Shown: piece by piece, positions 1-11,862 of the stretch
How positions within the stretch are numbered: position 1 is the stretch's first letter
Layout: the number at the start of each line of letters is the position of its first letter
NCBI RefSeq assembly: GCF_032854445.1
Contig: NC_088300.1
Span: 27,199,608-27,263,607 of the forward strand
DNA: 64,000 bases
Source of the DNA: Liolophura sinensis
Taxonomy: Eukaryota > Mollusca > Polyplacophora > Chitonida > Chitonidae
Direction of reading: 5' to 3'
Notes under the pieces: model-generated
What the model saw: the letters and a program-made list of their open reading frames with translations, nothing else
The model's database searches: none
What the model was told of the DNA's origin: nothing
Program-made: the position numbers and the translations under genes

Positions 1-343
1 CAGTAGACTATTAGAAATCCTTCACCAAAACCATCAGGAAAAGTGCAAGGGCAGAGATTTATTAGGACTAAAAGACTTACTTCTGACCACTGTCAAAAAA
101 GGAAAAAAATAAAATATTTTTGATTTTGTTGCAAATAGGTTAATTAATATTAAGCATGAATGTATATAAAAATAAAATAAAAATGAAGTAATGAAATTAA
201 GGTTGTGATTAGGCCTACATTAAACAAAGGCTGTCAATTAAATCAAACATTCATGCCGACAATACTGTGAATATTGAAAATCAGACAATCAAATAGTTTT
301 TCCAAACATAAAAAAGGTAAAGAGGCAGTCAATATAAGTTTAC

Positions 344-790
344 CTCAGAATGAACTTGTCTATCAGCAATTGGGGTGAGTGGCTCCGACTCCGAGTCCCG
401 CTTCTCGGTAGGTTTTGCAAGCGTCCCCCATCGTGTAGCATCAGTCACAGCGCTCTTTTTTGTGAACGCTGATCCCAGCGAATAATTCGAACGCCGAATT
501 GACATATTCTCAGCGTGTTTTGAAACTTTCATGGCATGGTTTGTCAATGCAACGCATCACCTAGAGCCGTAGTTGATGATGTCGTTGCAGTAGGTGCAGA
601 GTGCTTTACCAGGGATGTCGCACTTTTTCACAAAGTTTGACAACTTCTCTGTTACGTCTTCGAAATTCTTTCCGATTTTTACTCGAACTGTAACGCTTCT
701 GTCAAGCCACTCCCATCTAAATTTGTTGCGAACAGTCCTATCAATTTCTCGGACAGCCGATTCCTGGTCTCTTGTCAAAGTTTTCGCCAT
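344..790 (-). pseudogene. First coding exon of a BED-like zinc-finger, hAT-related protein, with in-frame TGA
   Basis: Read on the minus strand from the ATG at 790, this exon stays in one frame for 149 codons to a consensus donor (CTGAG|GTAAAC, exon end 344), with a single TGA at 557-559 (codon 78). The product begins MAKTLTRDQES, then a Trp-rich segment (KFRWEWLDRSVTV), then a Cys-x2-Cys pair in ALCTYCNDIINYGSR. Directly after the TGA the frame continues CVALTNHAMKVSKH, which supplies the two histidines of the finger, followed by a basic segment. In this family, as I know it, a glycine normally follows YGSR; GGA to TGA is one base change, so the stop looks like a recent nonsense mutation or a sequencing difference. 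BED fingers bind DNA and occur in hAT transposases and host genes derived from them. The rest of the gene would lie left of the window. Start chosen as the first ATG giving the family-like N terminus; an upstream in-frame ATG at 964 adds unrelated sequence. Confidence 0.6.
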
Positions 791-1066
791 TTTCGATTTG
801 TAACATAGCGCGAAATTGAATAGAACAGATCGAGTGATTGGCTGGAGGAATGACCCCTGAACCAATGAAAACAGCCGTTTCAAACCCAACCCAAGGCTTC
901 TTAAAATAGAAGGATACAACAGAGCGCTCTCTGACAGTACGCACCAACCGTGCCTAGAATGCACGGACCGATGAAGTTACGGTACATTACCCACCCTATT
1001 TTTTTAATTTTTTTTTTAGCGAAATTTAACGTTTTAGAAAAATGGCCCTCTAGAATTTTTAAAAAC

Positions 1067-1090
1067 GGCGGAAATCCGCCGATCGGCGGA
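1067..1090. promoter_or_regulatory. GC-rich nested palindrome upstream of the BED-finger exon
   Basis: Three arms, GGCGGA, TCCGCC and GGCGGA, lie in a row. 1075-1090 is a perfect 16-bp palindrome (TCCGCCGATCGGCGGA), and 1067-1080 is an overlapping 6-bp hairpin with a two-base loop. The block stands out in AT-rich surroundings about 280 bp upstream of the ATG at 790. GGCGGAAA resembles an E2F-type site, but function is inference. Confidence 0.3.
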
Positions 1091-4000
1091 GAATTGCCAT
1101 GCCTGTGTAAACCAAATGAAACGTCAGACTTCAGTTTTTTGAAAGGTAAAACCTTTTGGTCTCCATGGGATTTCAAAACTGCTATGACGCCTATAACCTG
1201 TTTCTTGGTTGGAGATAAAACAGACCATGAAGATTCAGAATAGTGAACTGTTAACTTAAGTCCTTATGTACAGGACACAGATGCTTGCGCAAAGCTGTTC
1301 ATCTGGTGTATCGCGATGCAAAATGATCTTCAGATTTTTCTCCTCTTCTAGCAATTGTTTTGTTTATTTCATTGGAGTAATTCCCTGTACATACAAATTT
1401 TTGATAAACTCGCCTTAAAGCCACAGATGAACAATTTGAGTCTTTGATCTCTTTGGTGAGTGTTTGATCTAGGACAAGGCTTTAAAGGCCTGAACCGGAA
1501 GGTCTCACCTCTCAAAAAAATGCCCATGACAAATCCAAGGCTGTACGTAAATCTCTCCAAGCTGAGCCACTAATCAGTTGAATGGCTGGCTAATACCAGA
1601 CAACTGGCATAAACAAATGTGGTAAGACACAGATCAGAGGACTTCCACCCACCGTCATGTTGGGCCCTTAATAGAAAAATGTCATGATCTCTCGTGTCGT
1701 ATGGTCTCAGGGTCATGAAATTTTTTTTTGTTAAGAGATCATGGCCATGGGCGCCTATAAGCTGACAAATAAACAAACAATAAAATGTGCAGAGCAAAAA
1801 CAATTTTTTATATCTTTGTGATAAACATAACAATCCATGTACATGATTTTGAACATGTTGATTAGAAATATGTAAGTTATTAATGTCTGATATACAAGGT
1901 GCTGCCAAAACACTAAGTGTTTTCATAGACAGTAAACCAAACTAATAAACAAACACTGGGAATGATCAATAAAAAAACGAATAATCATTGTATAAATATA
2001 ATGAAATGATATGAATATAACCAGCAATCAAAGGTTATAGAAAAATAACAGAACAGATGAAAAATGTAAAATGAAACAAATGAACACGAATGGATTAGTC
2101 CACAAACAGATGAAACAATACTGTAAAAGTTGCTTTTTGACATCTATCACTTCGGATCTACATCTTGTAACAATCATTCTATTAATCTAAACATCCAACA
2201 CATCTACACATTTAAGTTTTAGCCATAAACATATTGCACAGAAAGCCATAATAGGTCTTACATGAATATCATGCATATAATCGCACCAAACATTACTTCA
2301 AAACAAATTAGAACAAAGCCAAAGTTCAGATTATGCAATGTATACATGCTAAGATGTTGGCTGCAATCCAACAGGTCTTTAAAACATGCAGTCTACAGAC
2401 TGGTAACAATTCAGAGGTCTCGGACCAACACTGGCAACTAGTGGCAGTGGAGAGCCAGATGATATACGCTGTACATGGTTTTATACATGCCCTTAAATGC
2501 CTTTTATTACAGACATTCAGATATATACATCCATTTTCTACAATTCATACTTGTAAAAAGAAGAGTTTATATACTACTGACTCTTCAATGTACGACTAGT
2601 AATACATGTATCTCACTGGTATTTTCTTTTGACCTCAAGACTAGGTAAAACAATCAATATACAGCTTGTGATCTAAGACAAATACATTTACACATTTATT
2701 ATCAACATGTACTATCTATTATTTCATGTAGTAAATCATACAAACTGCACAGGTAGCATGGTACACTAAACCCTGGAGCAATCATCATGGTCATTAAGCT
2801 TTGTCTACCTTACTATGGGGACAAATACAAGTCTGGGTAAATTTAGTATGGTTTGGCATATTCTAAGCATGTACCAACATTCGTTTTCCAGTCATGAACT
2901 ACAATTTGCATATATGTAGTATTGCCATCATTATTGTATTTTTATATTACATTTGGAAAATAGAGTTTTGACATGACACACTGCCACCGATGTTTGTTTT
3001 TAATTCTTAACATGCAGTTAAGGATGTGTCCTAACATACTGAGTACAAAATAACTTATCAGCTTTCTGCTTACGATGTTTTCCTAAGATCCTAGTGTTCA
3101 GTTCGCAAATGAAGTAGCTTTCAGAGGTGACATCAACTGCGGAATCTAGGGATTTAGATGGGGGAAGGTTGTGGGCTGGTCCCCGTCTCCCAGTAAGTTT
3201 CTTGATGACATAATTCCCAAAATTTGTAGACCAGGAAATATGCACCACACAGTGAGGTTATTAGAAATGTTTGGATCCCACCATGCATCACATTTTTATC
3301 AAACGTTAACTGTGCAATAAAGAGGAAAAAAGTACATGGCTGCACAGATACATCACATAATGTGTTAGAGAAGGAACAAAAGTGTAAAGTGCTGTGAAGA
3401 CTAGCTATACGGTAATTATATACTTCTAGGTAATGGACTTCTAATGAGAGTTATCTACCCTTGAACATGATCCAACTGTATGGTGGTCAGAATCTTTCCC
3501 TTGAAGGGATACAGAATTGATTCAGATTGGCTGGTGTGAGAGATAAGGTGTGAGAGTCCAGGCAAAAGATTTAACCCAAGAAATCTCATCGATTCTGTAT
3601 CCCTTTAGGCTTTACACTGTGTTTGCAGCCACGTAAGGGGAAATCTCAGTGTCACAACTAAAGAAAGCAAAGACCCTTGAAGCACTGCCATGGCAATAAG
3701 GCCTTAATATCTTGCAAGTCATGGTATGATCAAGACAAGTACATGTTATGCGAGACCACAGCTGTCTTTAGACTAGGAACATTTTTACAATCTGTACAGC
3801 TAATAAATACTTAAAAATGACATTATAAACAAGACTACACATGAGTAAATTCCTCAAATGACTAGACATATTGTATAAGACTTCATAAAGATACATGTAT
3901 AATGTATGTTTAAACAGAGTTTTCTGTAACCATTTTCAATTACCAAAAAAAATTCTCAAAACAGTACAGTTCAAAAAAAGTCACAAATTGCACAAAGCAT

Positions 4001-4942
4001 GGTTGTAAAAATTCATGTGAAAAATGCTGAATTTTGCTACGGCCCTGAACACTTTACCCTAATGGAAATAAAGTGCATATTCTTAACAATTGCAAGATCT
4101 CTCACGTAGGATTTCATGTTATCTGGCACTCAGGTCCTTCATTGGGTAAATGGACCAAATCTGAGTGGAGCTGATTAGTCGCAACTAAAAAAAAATTGAT
4201 AACGCTAATTTTTTTTTGGTATGTGTAAAGCTTGGAACACAGCAGAAGTCCTAATGCTGGATACATTTCTGATACTCTGACGCCATCTATAATTAACCCT
4301 ATTCTTAAAGCATAATTACTTTAAGTTCTTATTTGTCGCAAAGCAATGTACTTGACAAATAATAGTCAGTGATTGACATACATCCCTCACCTGTAACAGT
4401 TAAAGGACAATCCAGTGTTAGTGTGTAGTGTTTGAAATTAATATGTAAAAGTAATTTCCTATTTCTACCAACACCACCAAAACCTGGTGAGGCAAAGTTT
4501 ACCATAACAAGAATCACTGTAGGAAGCCAGACATTACCTCAGTGAATTAATGTATTGTGTTGAATGTTATGTATTATAATTCATTCAAACAGTTGTTTCA
4601 TGATTAATCTTGTCAAAAGGTGCAGGTTTAACAATATTTTAAAATCACTTTCTTCTGGACTAGAAAAAGGGAACAAGTACGTGTTCATAGGTGATCACCT
4701 CACCCTTCAGCATGTACTAATATCTCAGAATAACCGTGATACTGCAAATGTTGAGTTCACCCATAAATATTCATTAATTTCATACATAAAGAATGCATGC
4801 AAAAATGACATCAGCAGTTATCAGTTGATGGTGATTTAGGTAGAACTACATATTAATGTACCCAATATTCAAGAAAAAGTAGTTTGATACTACATGAATA
4901 CAAGTACTTGTAAAACTGACTAGAAAAATAACTACAATTTGC
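1091..4942. other. Non-coding stretch downstream of the kelch-like gene
   Basis: AT-rich DNA with many stops in all frames. It lies 3' of the minus-strand kelch-like gene, so its right part is probably that gene's 3' UTR. A reverse-complement AATAAA (tttatt near 2696) is the clearest distant signal seen; no closer one was recognised. Open frames here, such as 1570-1926, have no recognisable domain. No repeat family was identified. Confidence 0.4.
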
Positions 4943-7087
4943 TCAAATAGAAAAATTAAAGTCATAATCATAATCATAGATTTCATCATCATACTCATAG
5001 TCATTATCAGTATCTTGATCATCTGAGTGAGAGGTGCAACTATCTTCACCTTCTAAATCAGAACACCTCATGGACACATGTAGGGCCACAGCATAGGCAT
5101 CATCATATAGGTCAAATTTGTCCAGAGTCTGAATGACAGATTGTGGGAGGTGCCCTGAGGTAACCATGGAGATATGATCTATGGGTGGAGGGGTATGTGG
5201 AACAGCATGGGGAAGTGATTCCATCACCTCTGCAATTGATGTGGTGTAAGGGGCCTCATTGTTCAGGATGAAGATACTGTTCTCTGTAAAGGTCTGCAGT
5301 TGAAATGTGTCGGCAAGGGACCCATTATCAGAGAATGACGGTGGCATTGGTATTTTGCGAAGGGAGGTAACCCACTTACACCTAACCTCATCCAGCACTA
5401 AAGCTGGTTTGCCTGGCATGTATATGATTACTGTGTCATCACGGACTGTCATCAAATAAGCACGAGCAAAATCATCATAGGAAATCTCCGGTGGCAATAC
5501 CTGCCAAGAATTGAATATTTTTGTTTGGGTGTCAAACATGGCAAAGCCTACTGATTTTTTGATGCAGAATTCCTCTGAGGGCCCTGTCCGATGTCTGTAC
5601 CAGACATATATGTAACGGTTGTCCTTGACAACTGCACGGGCCAGACTAATGAAACGACACCCAGGAATCTGATAACATGTGTACTGGTGGTTGGTTAGAT
5701 TACACATAAATAGGTGACCGGTGCCTTCCTTATTCCCCAAAACATACAAACTGCTGGCACAGAACACCATTGCTGGTGGCACATTTCTGATATTTGTCAA
5801 GGTGGTCCTGTAACAAGGGTTGTAATAGTCAACAGTACGAAAAGAATACAAAGATGATTGAGCATGAAGCAGATCTAGGACAAGTATGTTAATTTTGAGC
5901 ATATCGGTGGGGTATGGAAAACTTGAGCACAAGTACATGTAGAGATGGTGATCATTTGTGACCAAATTACACACGGTCTGACGAGATGGAATGTTGTGAA
6001 GAACCTTCTCTCCAGCTATTGGGTAGTGGAACCATTTCTGATTTTCAATATCGTACACCAGCACTTTGAGGAACTTCAGGCCTTGATTGCACACTACTGA
6101 GAATAACACTTGCTGTTCCTGGTCGTGTAAAGGGCAATATGACACACTTACATATGACCCTTGACTGTATAGGGATGGGTCATCTTCTGAATCCGACTCA
6201 TCTATGCTTGGAATAGATGCAAATCGTCCTTCACCTATGCTGGTCAAACAGGGATTTGGGGCAGGCACTTGATTTGATAGCTGCTCTGGTAGCTGTGGTT
6301 GCATAATTTTATTGACTAAATCACCACCAATGTTTTCTTCTTGCTCAACAACAGAGGTGCGAGGGTTAGAATCATCGTCACATCCCCATAATTTAATGCA
6401 GGTACCCAGTATATTGGAATGACATTTGCGGGCCTCAAAATCTGAATCAATCCATCTCTGAACAAGATATTTCAGATCAATGTAGGTGGTGTGCTGAACA
6501 ACATTTGGATCTTCTAAGAGACGAAGCAGACAAGAGGCTGGTAGCTCTAAAATTTCATCATTATAAATTAAATAGTCATGAAAACGTGATTCAATAATCT
6601 TTTGACAGCAATCTCTGACATCAATTAAGTTGTGATTTTCTGCAAGAAACCTGGTACGCAAACAATTTCTGAGATCTATGTTGCCCAAATCTCGGTAAAA
6701 TTGTCGACAGTATTCTTTCACGTCATCCAACAACAAGAAATCTGAAATCCGTAATATGTCTTCAATATTATCCGCTGTAACAACCAGCGAACCAGTATAC
6801 ATGTAATCTAAAATGAAGCCGAATACATTATCATCTTCCAATACCACTGATTCGGTCAAATCTATTTCCCTGGTTGTTTTCTCTCTCATATCACAGGTAA
6901 ACATCGACAGAAAATACGGGCTCCATAGCGAGAGAATGGCCTTGTGTGCGGTGAACGTCAAGCCATTCAACATCAACTCGACGTCACACAACTCGCCGGT
7001 CTCACGCTGTCGAAGCAGCGGCTTGATAATGCAGTCCTGCACATTTTTCGCGAAGTGTTTCCTTTCGGCGCGAATATAGTGCGACAT
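4943..7087 (-). CDS. BTB-BACK-kelch-like protein (intronless, probable Cullin-3 adaptor)
   Basis: The single-exon ORF encodes 714 residues from the ATG at 7087 (AAAATGT, A at -3). A BTB/POZ domain covers residues 33-130: CDVELMLNGLTFTAHKAILS, the LWSPYFLSMF dimer helix, then FILDYMYTGSL. A BACK domain follows at about 135-235 (NCLRTRFLAENHNL ... RWIDSDFEARK). Residues 236-315 are an acidic, Ser/Pro-rich linker. Residues 315-620 contain blade-like segments typical of a degenerate kelch beta-propeller (VLVYDIENQKWFHYP; FAMFDTQTKIFNSWQVLP; ALVLDEVRCKWVTSL), without the usual GG pair in each blade. The last 40 residues are rich in Asp, Glu and Tyr. In known BTB-BACK-kelch proteins the BTB binds Cullin-3 and the propeller selects substrates for ubiquitination; that role is inferred here. 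I cannot assign a specific KLHL/KBTBD orthologue. Lack of introns could reflect ancestral retroposition, but the frame is intact. Confidence 0.88.
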   Translation of the reverse strand: MSHYIRAERKHFAKNVQDCIIKPLLRQRETGELCDVELMLNGLTFTAHKAILSLWSPYFLSMFTCDMREKTTREIDLTESVVLEDDNVFGFILDYMYTGSLVVTADNIEDILRISDFLLLDDVKEYCRQFYRDLGNIDLRNCLRTRFLAENHNLIDVRDCCQKIIESRFHDYLIYNDEILELPASCLLRLLEDPNVVQHTTYIDLKYLVQRWIDSDFEARKCHSNILGTCIKLWGCDDDSNPRTSVVEQEENIGGDLVNKIMQPQLPEQLSNQVPAPNPCLTSIGEGRFASIPSIDESDSEDDPSLYSQGSYVSVSYCPLHDQEQQVLFSVVCNQGLKFLKVLVYDIENQKWFHYPIAGEKVLHNIPSRQTVCNLVTNDHHLYMYLCSSFPYPTDMLKINILVLDLLHAQSSLYSFRTVDYYNPCYRTTLTNIRNVPPAMVFCASSLYVLGNKEGTGHLFMCNLTNHQYTCYQIPGCRFISLARAVVKDNRYIYVWYRHRTGPSEEFCIKKSVGFAMFDTQTKIFNSWQVLPPEISYDDFARAYLMTVRDDTVIIYMPGKPALVLDEVRCKWVTSLRKIPMPPSFSDNGSLADTFQLQTFTENSIFILNNEAPYTTSIAEVMESLPHAVPHTPPPIDHISMVTSGHLPQSVIQTLDKFDLYDDAYAVALHVSMRCSDLEGEDSCTSHSDDQDTDNDYEYDDEIYDYDYDFNFSI
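4957..5030. repeat. TCATAA/TCATCA-type simple repeat inside the kelch-like coding end
   Basis: Imperfect TCATAA, TCATCA and TCATTA units run through the 3' end of the ORF. On the coding strand they encode the Asp/Tyr/Glu-rich tail (NDYEYDDEIYDYDYDF). The low-complexity tail therefore looks like an expansion of simple-sequence DNA rather than a folded domain. Confidence 0.6.
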
Positions 7088-7202
7088 TTTCACATAAAAC
7101 ACGTTTCACAGAACATTCTTAGCGCTGAAACCTTTCAGGTACCGTTATATCCAGAGTGTGGGCCGTCTGCTGTCAGTCTCATACAAACCATCCCGCACTA
7201 AA

Positions 7203-7209
7203 TGACTCA
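7203..7209. promoter_or_regulatory. AP-1-like TGACTCA site upstream of the kelch-like gene
   Basis: A perfect TGACTCA lies about 116 bp upstream of the kelch-like ATG. The match is seen directly; a role in transcription is only inferred, since a 7-mer occurs by chance. Confidence 0.2.
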
Positions 7210-8106
7210 TCTTCATTAACATAACATTATAACAAAATAATTAGCAAAAGGCAGATAAATTTCTGCAGTCATTTTGCATGCAAATTCACTCACTGTACAC
7301 TTTTATTAGATATATGTTTTTTGTTTTATTATGCGCTTATAGTCTTGTTAAAAACCAGACTGTCTCTCGTTATATAGCGTCTAGTAGCGAAGCAGTTACT
7401 GCAGTGAAATACAACAACAACACACAGTGCTCCAAAGTGATGACGTTCCACTGAATGTAAGAAATGAAATAACAGTATTTGATAACGTAAGAATATAGCA
7501 TAGGGCAATGCTAGCATATGTACAGCTTGTAAGCTTAGTATTTTCAAAGAAGAATTTTTATGTTATTGATCCATGGACAAGACAAATGCACTGATAAAGT
7601 GCGAAAAGATAGTCAGGTGTTGAGTTGAACACTTGGGTGTCAGTTGAAGTTCCGCGTGATGCATTGAGGCACGTGGTGCACTTCAAAAAGTGTGTATGGA
7701 TGTTTAGGGTTGGAGAGTTGTGTATAACAAGTAATTTTGAACTGTTGTTCTATATGCTTTATAATGCTTGAATGTCACATCATTTATTGATTGTACTACA
7801 CTATACCAGCATTTTACTATTCTGACATACAAAGATACAACAATCACACCTTCAGAAACACAATTTTTTAAAGAGCCTTTTTGAAGCATTTTTCACAAAA
7901 TAATATTTTCCAGTTAACCCGTAGATTTGCCATTCATTTAAAAGTTCTAACTGATGTTAAAAATGCATTTATTTTGATCACTACATGTGTATTGTGGAAA
8001 AAGTTACAGTACAATGATCATTGTTTAGTCTCATCATGGAGATATATATGGTTACACATCCATGGTCTCACTGTGTTTGGTGTTTAATTAAAAACTTTGT
8101 AATACA

Positions 8107-8194
8107 TGCACATATGTGCAGTGTGCTCTGTATAGGGCTGTGATAATATGTGATAGTATATGTAATCACAGCCCTACAGAACTAATGTGCAGTG
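8107..8194 (+). ncRNA. Candidate hairpin carrying the miR-2-family seed
   Basis: The arms TAGGGCTGTGAT (8133-8144) and ATCACAGCCCTA (8165-8176) pair perfectly over 12 bp with a 20-nt loop. After a 2-nt bulge, TCTG and CAGA add four pairs. The 3' arm contains ATCACAG, the seed of the invertebrate miR-2 family, which also sits on the 3' arm in known precursors. The hairpin is flanked by 10-bp direct repeats (ATGTGCAGTG at 8114 and 8185) and preceded by a 14-bp palindrome (8107-8120). The stem is short for a microRNA precursor and the sequence beyond the seed does not match canonical miR-2, so a small MITE-like insertion is an equal alternative. Confidence 0.3.
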
Positions 8195-8815
8195 CATTGT
8201 TTTGCTCTATTTTTGATGAACACATAGTCGTGGAAAGCACTCGAATAAAGTATGGAAAATAATCCCACAACAAAATTTGTGACAAAATGATCATGACTTA
8301 GTGACAACATATATATATGCACATAGAGAATGGATGTCTTGGTACAAGACACATACAGAGTTTGCTCCCTTTATACACAACAGTCTTAATTCTGCTGCGG
8401 TAGGCATTTCAAGCCAGTCAAACTTTCTTCTTGTTGTTAGTCAGTGTTCAAGTAGTCAGATATTATTGAGTACAATTCAAAATGAGATAGATAAATGAAT
8501 ATTTTCTTCAGCTAATAGACAGTACAGAAAGGTGGGTAATCAATATGTCTTTTTGATGAAGGGTGACCCCTTCAACGTTTTAAAGGCCTCAAATATCAAC
8601 AAATTTGTTTCCAACTGTATCTTGGTTTACACTAAACATTTTGTTTGTTAATGCAGGGCACCCCACATTGCATTTCATTAAACAGCTTAAGAAATGTAAC
8701 CATCATAAAGTGTGGATGATTAATTTGACACTGTCAAGGTTGTTGTCAGAAATTTCCAAAAATGTAGATAGGGTGCCCAAAAGTGATGCAAATGGCTTTT
8801 TGGAGTGTGCTTCAC

Positions 8816-9083
8816 TATTTATTTATTTATTTGATTAATGTTTTATGTCGTACTCAAGAATATTTCACCTACACGATTGCGACCAGCATTATGGTGGAAG
8901 AAAACCGGGCAGAGCGCAAGTCAAACCGTCGACCATCCACAGGTTGATGACAGACCTTACCACGTATGGCCAGAGAGGAAGCCAGCATGAGCTGGACTTG
9001 AACTCACAGCGACTGCATTGGTGAGAGCCTCCTGGGTCATTACGCTGCACTGGCGCGCTAACCAAATGAGCCACGTTGCGTCA
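8816..9083 (-). mobile_element. tRNA-derived SINE, near full length
   Basis: Read on the minus strand, it starts with an A-box-like TGGCTCATTTGGTTAGCGCG and has a B-box-like GAGTTCAAGTCC. A central region (GGCTTCCTCTCTGGCC) and a conserved 3' part follow (CATAATGCTGG, then GAATATTCTTGAGTACGACAT), ending in an (AAAT)n tail seen here as tttatttatttattt. Copies of the same element recur below. The spacing between the boxes is longer than in a tRNA. No clear target-site duplication was seen. Confidence 0.8.
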
Positions 9084-11862
9084 TTAGGTTTGAAATTTAG
9101 AAAGTTCTTGTCCGTGAAATTGTATTACAAGATAATGTCATATTATAATTAGAAAGGATTGTATTTATGTATAGTCTTGATATGGTCTGCATACTCTATA
9201 TGTTCTGAGGAGTATTTTGATGGGTTGGCTGTTGTGCTGTGTTAAATGGAGACAGGGATGCATATACACACATTTTCTGACAAATGCCTCATCAGGAAAC
9301 AAGAACTGACTTTCAGGCTTCACGATCTTCTAGGCTTGACACCAGAGAATTTCTGTCTGGACCACTGCATTATTGTGTGCAAGTGATGAAATACGGCCCA
9401 AAATGCTTGTGTGACATTTGTCAACCCATCAACACAAAATTTGACAAAATTCACAATGATGCCATTTTATAATGGGAAAATGTATTCACTTCCATCCTGT
9501 GCAACCTGACTGTTGTTATCAGTGTTATTATTCTGTTTAACATTTGACTTACATCCTACAGGTCAATAGCAGAGTTTTGAGTAGGATGTAGTTTTCCAGT
9601 TGAGATTTGATTCAAGTGAAACATAATTGGGCATCAGATTTCACCTGTACACGTATTTCTGCATATTGTCCATTTAAGGAAATTGAAAATGTAATATTAG
9701 CACAAATCATTGTTTGATACATGCGTTCATAATTCAGACATCAGAGGTGAAGTAATTTTCAATCAACACAGATTTTAAAGATAACCATGTAAATATTTAG
9801 AAAGACTGAATAAATGTTTGTTATACTCATATAAAATATGTGTGTTATCGGAAATGCAGATTATATGAATTCCAGGCTGTAGGCATAGAGATTGTGTAAC
9901 TGGTTGAGAATGTGATAGAGCTGAGTGTTGTAAACAGCCTTCAGAGATTTATTGTTAATTTCCTGCGTGGGGATAAATTTACAATCCAGTGTTAATTTGT
10001 CATTGTAATGAAAACAGTCTGTGCACCTGAACAGACAAGGGATGTATTCTTCAGACATATTGATATAAAACATGATATAATTGATTAAGAATATTTGTTC
10101 ATAGCCTTCAGATTGCTAAGAACTTACAAATACCTTTAGTTGACAATTCAAGGTTAATAAAAGGGGAGCACATTTCTGATACAGTACCAGTTGATAGATT
10201 TGGCATTTGTTGTCTAACAATACATTTTAAGGGCATAGTCAGTAAATTAATTGTTTTTTAACGTCGTCAAAACATTTATTTGTGTTCTCTGTAAACTTAT
10301 ACTCTCCTCACTTTTTTATTCTAAGGAATCAAGACATGTATTTAAATTTTGTGTACCTACATGTTCATATGTATCAAGAAATTCAGAGTTACAATTTACT
10401 AATGCAAATATGTAATGTTATTCCATATTTGTGTTAATTCACATTAAAACTGTGGTGTAATTATTCATTGGCAGCATGCATACAAGCCACCTCTGTAAAA
10501 GGCTTATTTTGATCTGCCGTCAAGTAGAAAACACCGGGGGACTCATATGACAGCTGAGGAGGCGGTACATTCTGGATGGGTAGATTCTGCGTCATATTAC
10601 ATCCACGTAACACAACCAAGATGTGTAAATTAATGACATTTTAGCTCCTTATTTTGCAAGGTTGACATTAAATGCTTGATTGTAATTTGTTGTGAAGGGG
10701 GACAATAGATCAGCAATTACTCACCATATCACTTCTAATTCACACACTGACAGGGTTATGTAAATTATGGTCATTATGTTGGCTGCTGGTTTGGTAGGCT
10801 TGGAGAGAATTCTTTGACTGTCTAATTAGGGAGGGGACCGCAGGAGCAGTTCCTCACCTGAACATAAAACCTCTAATTAAGTAAGTAATTAAAATGGTCA
10901 GATGTTAGCTCGTTATTGCGCATGGGTAAGGAGAAACCATTTACGGCTATCTCAAGAAAGAGTAGGCAGTGGAAGATATTCTTTACCATATCGCTTCAAA
11001 GTAACACCAATAATAAGCCACACTTTAGCTCCTTATTGTGCCTGGTTCAGCTCTTTCTACATGACTATACCGGTCTCTGCAGCATACCTTTGTCATACTG
11101 TACAATGTTATGTTCTATTAAGTCCATCCCCTGGTCATTGACACCAAGCACCAATTCACCTGTTCCTGCTAAGAGCTTTTTTCTTTAACAGGTAAATTAT
11201 AGGGAAACGGCTTGAACAAAAGAGGTGTGTAAAAGGAAATGGTTAAGCTGTATTGTTTCCTTTGTGTGTGTATTTTATTGTGTTTTGTGTACACTTTGTG
11301 GAGAAGGGGTTAGAATGAGGACCTGTAAAGCTTTACTGTGGGGCTGTGGTCATTAGCCTACCTGAGGCAGGTAAACCACTCAGCCAGATCCGCCCCAGCG
11401 GTCAGCAGCTGGGCTGTCACACTTTGTCAAGATGATTAACTGTGTGAGACCAGAGTTAGACAACTCTCAGGATCTATATGTACTGTGCTATACATTTGTG
11501 TGCTGAGTAAACGACCAGCTAGCTGTCTTTTGTTGGTATACTCTCGGTTGGTATACTGTCTGATATTAATTGTAACATAAATTGCCCAAAAGGAGATGTT
11601 TTAGCTTCTGAGGATCATCTAAAGGTAAAGTGTAACATATTTTATACCAGTCAAAATGAACTGGAAGTCAATACACTTTTGAATATTTCATGTGCCACAT
11701 TAAGATATTAAAATTGTAATATAAACCCAGGATCTACTACCGTATGGATGGTATGAAGTGAACAATCATTACTGTAGTCTTAGTCTCCTCTTTCTTTTAG
11801 ATTGGCCCTTTCAAGTATTATCAGCTATTTTCAGTACATGTATTTGCTGGTTATAATTGTTA
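9084..11862. other. Non-coding stretch between SINE copies
   Basis: No supported gene. 10500-10890 is less AT-rich and contains several homeodomain-type TAATTA/CTAATTAG cores, for example near 10823 and 10871. It could be a regulatory element, but that cannot be judged without comparison to another genome. The open frame at 10902-11141 has no recognisable domain. Confidence 0.3.

Noticed and set aside
557-559. TGA as selenocysteine, or AG|GTGATG as a splice donor
   Set aside because: The zinc-finger frame continues directly after the TGA and no acceptor follows, so splicing is unlikely; no reason for selenocysteine in this family and no SECIS element was recognised.
1570-1926. 118-codon minus-strand ORF
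   Set aside because: Low-complexity hydrophobic patches, no domain, AT-rich context like its flanks.
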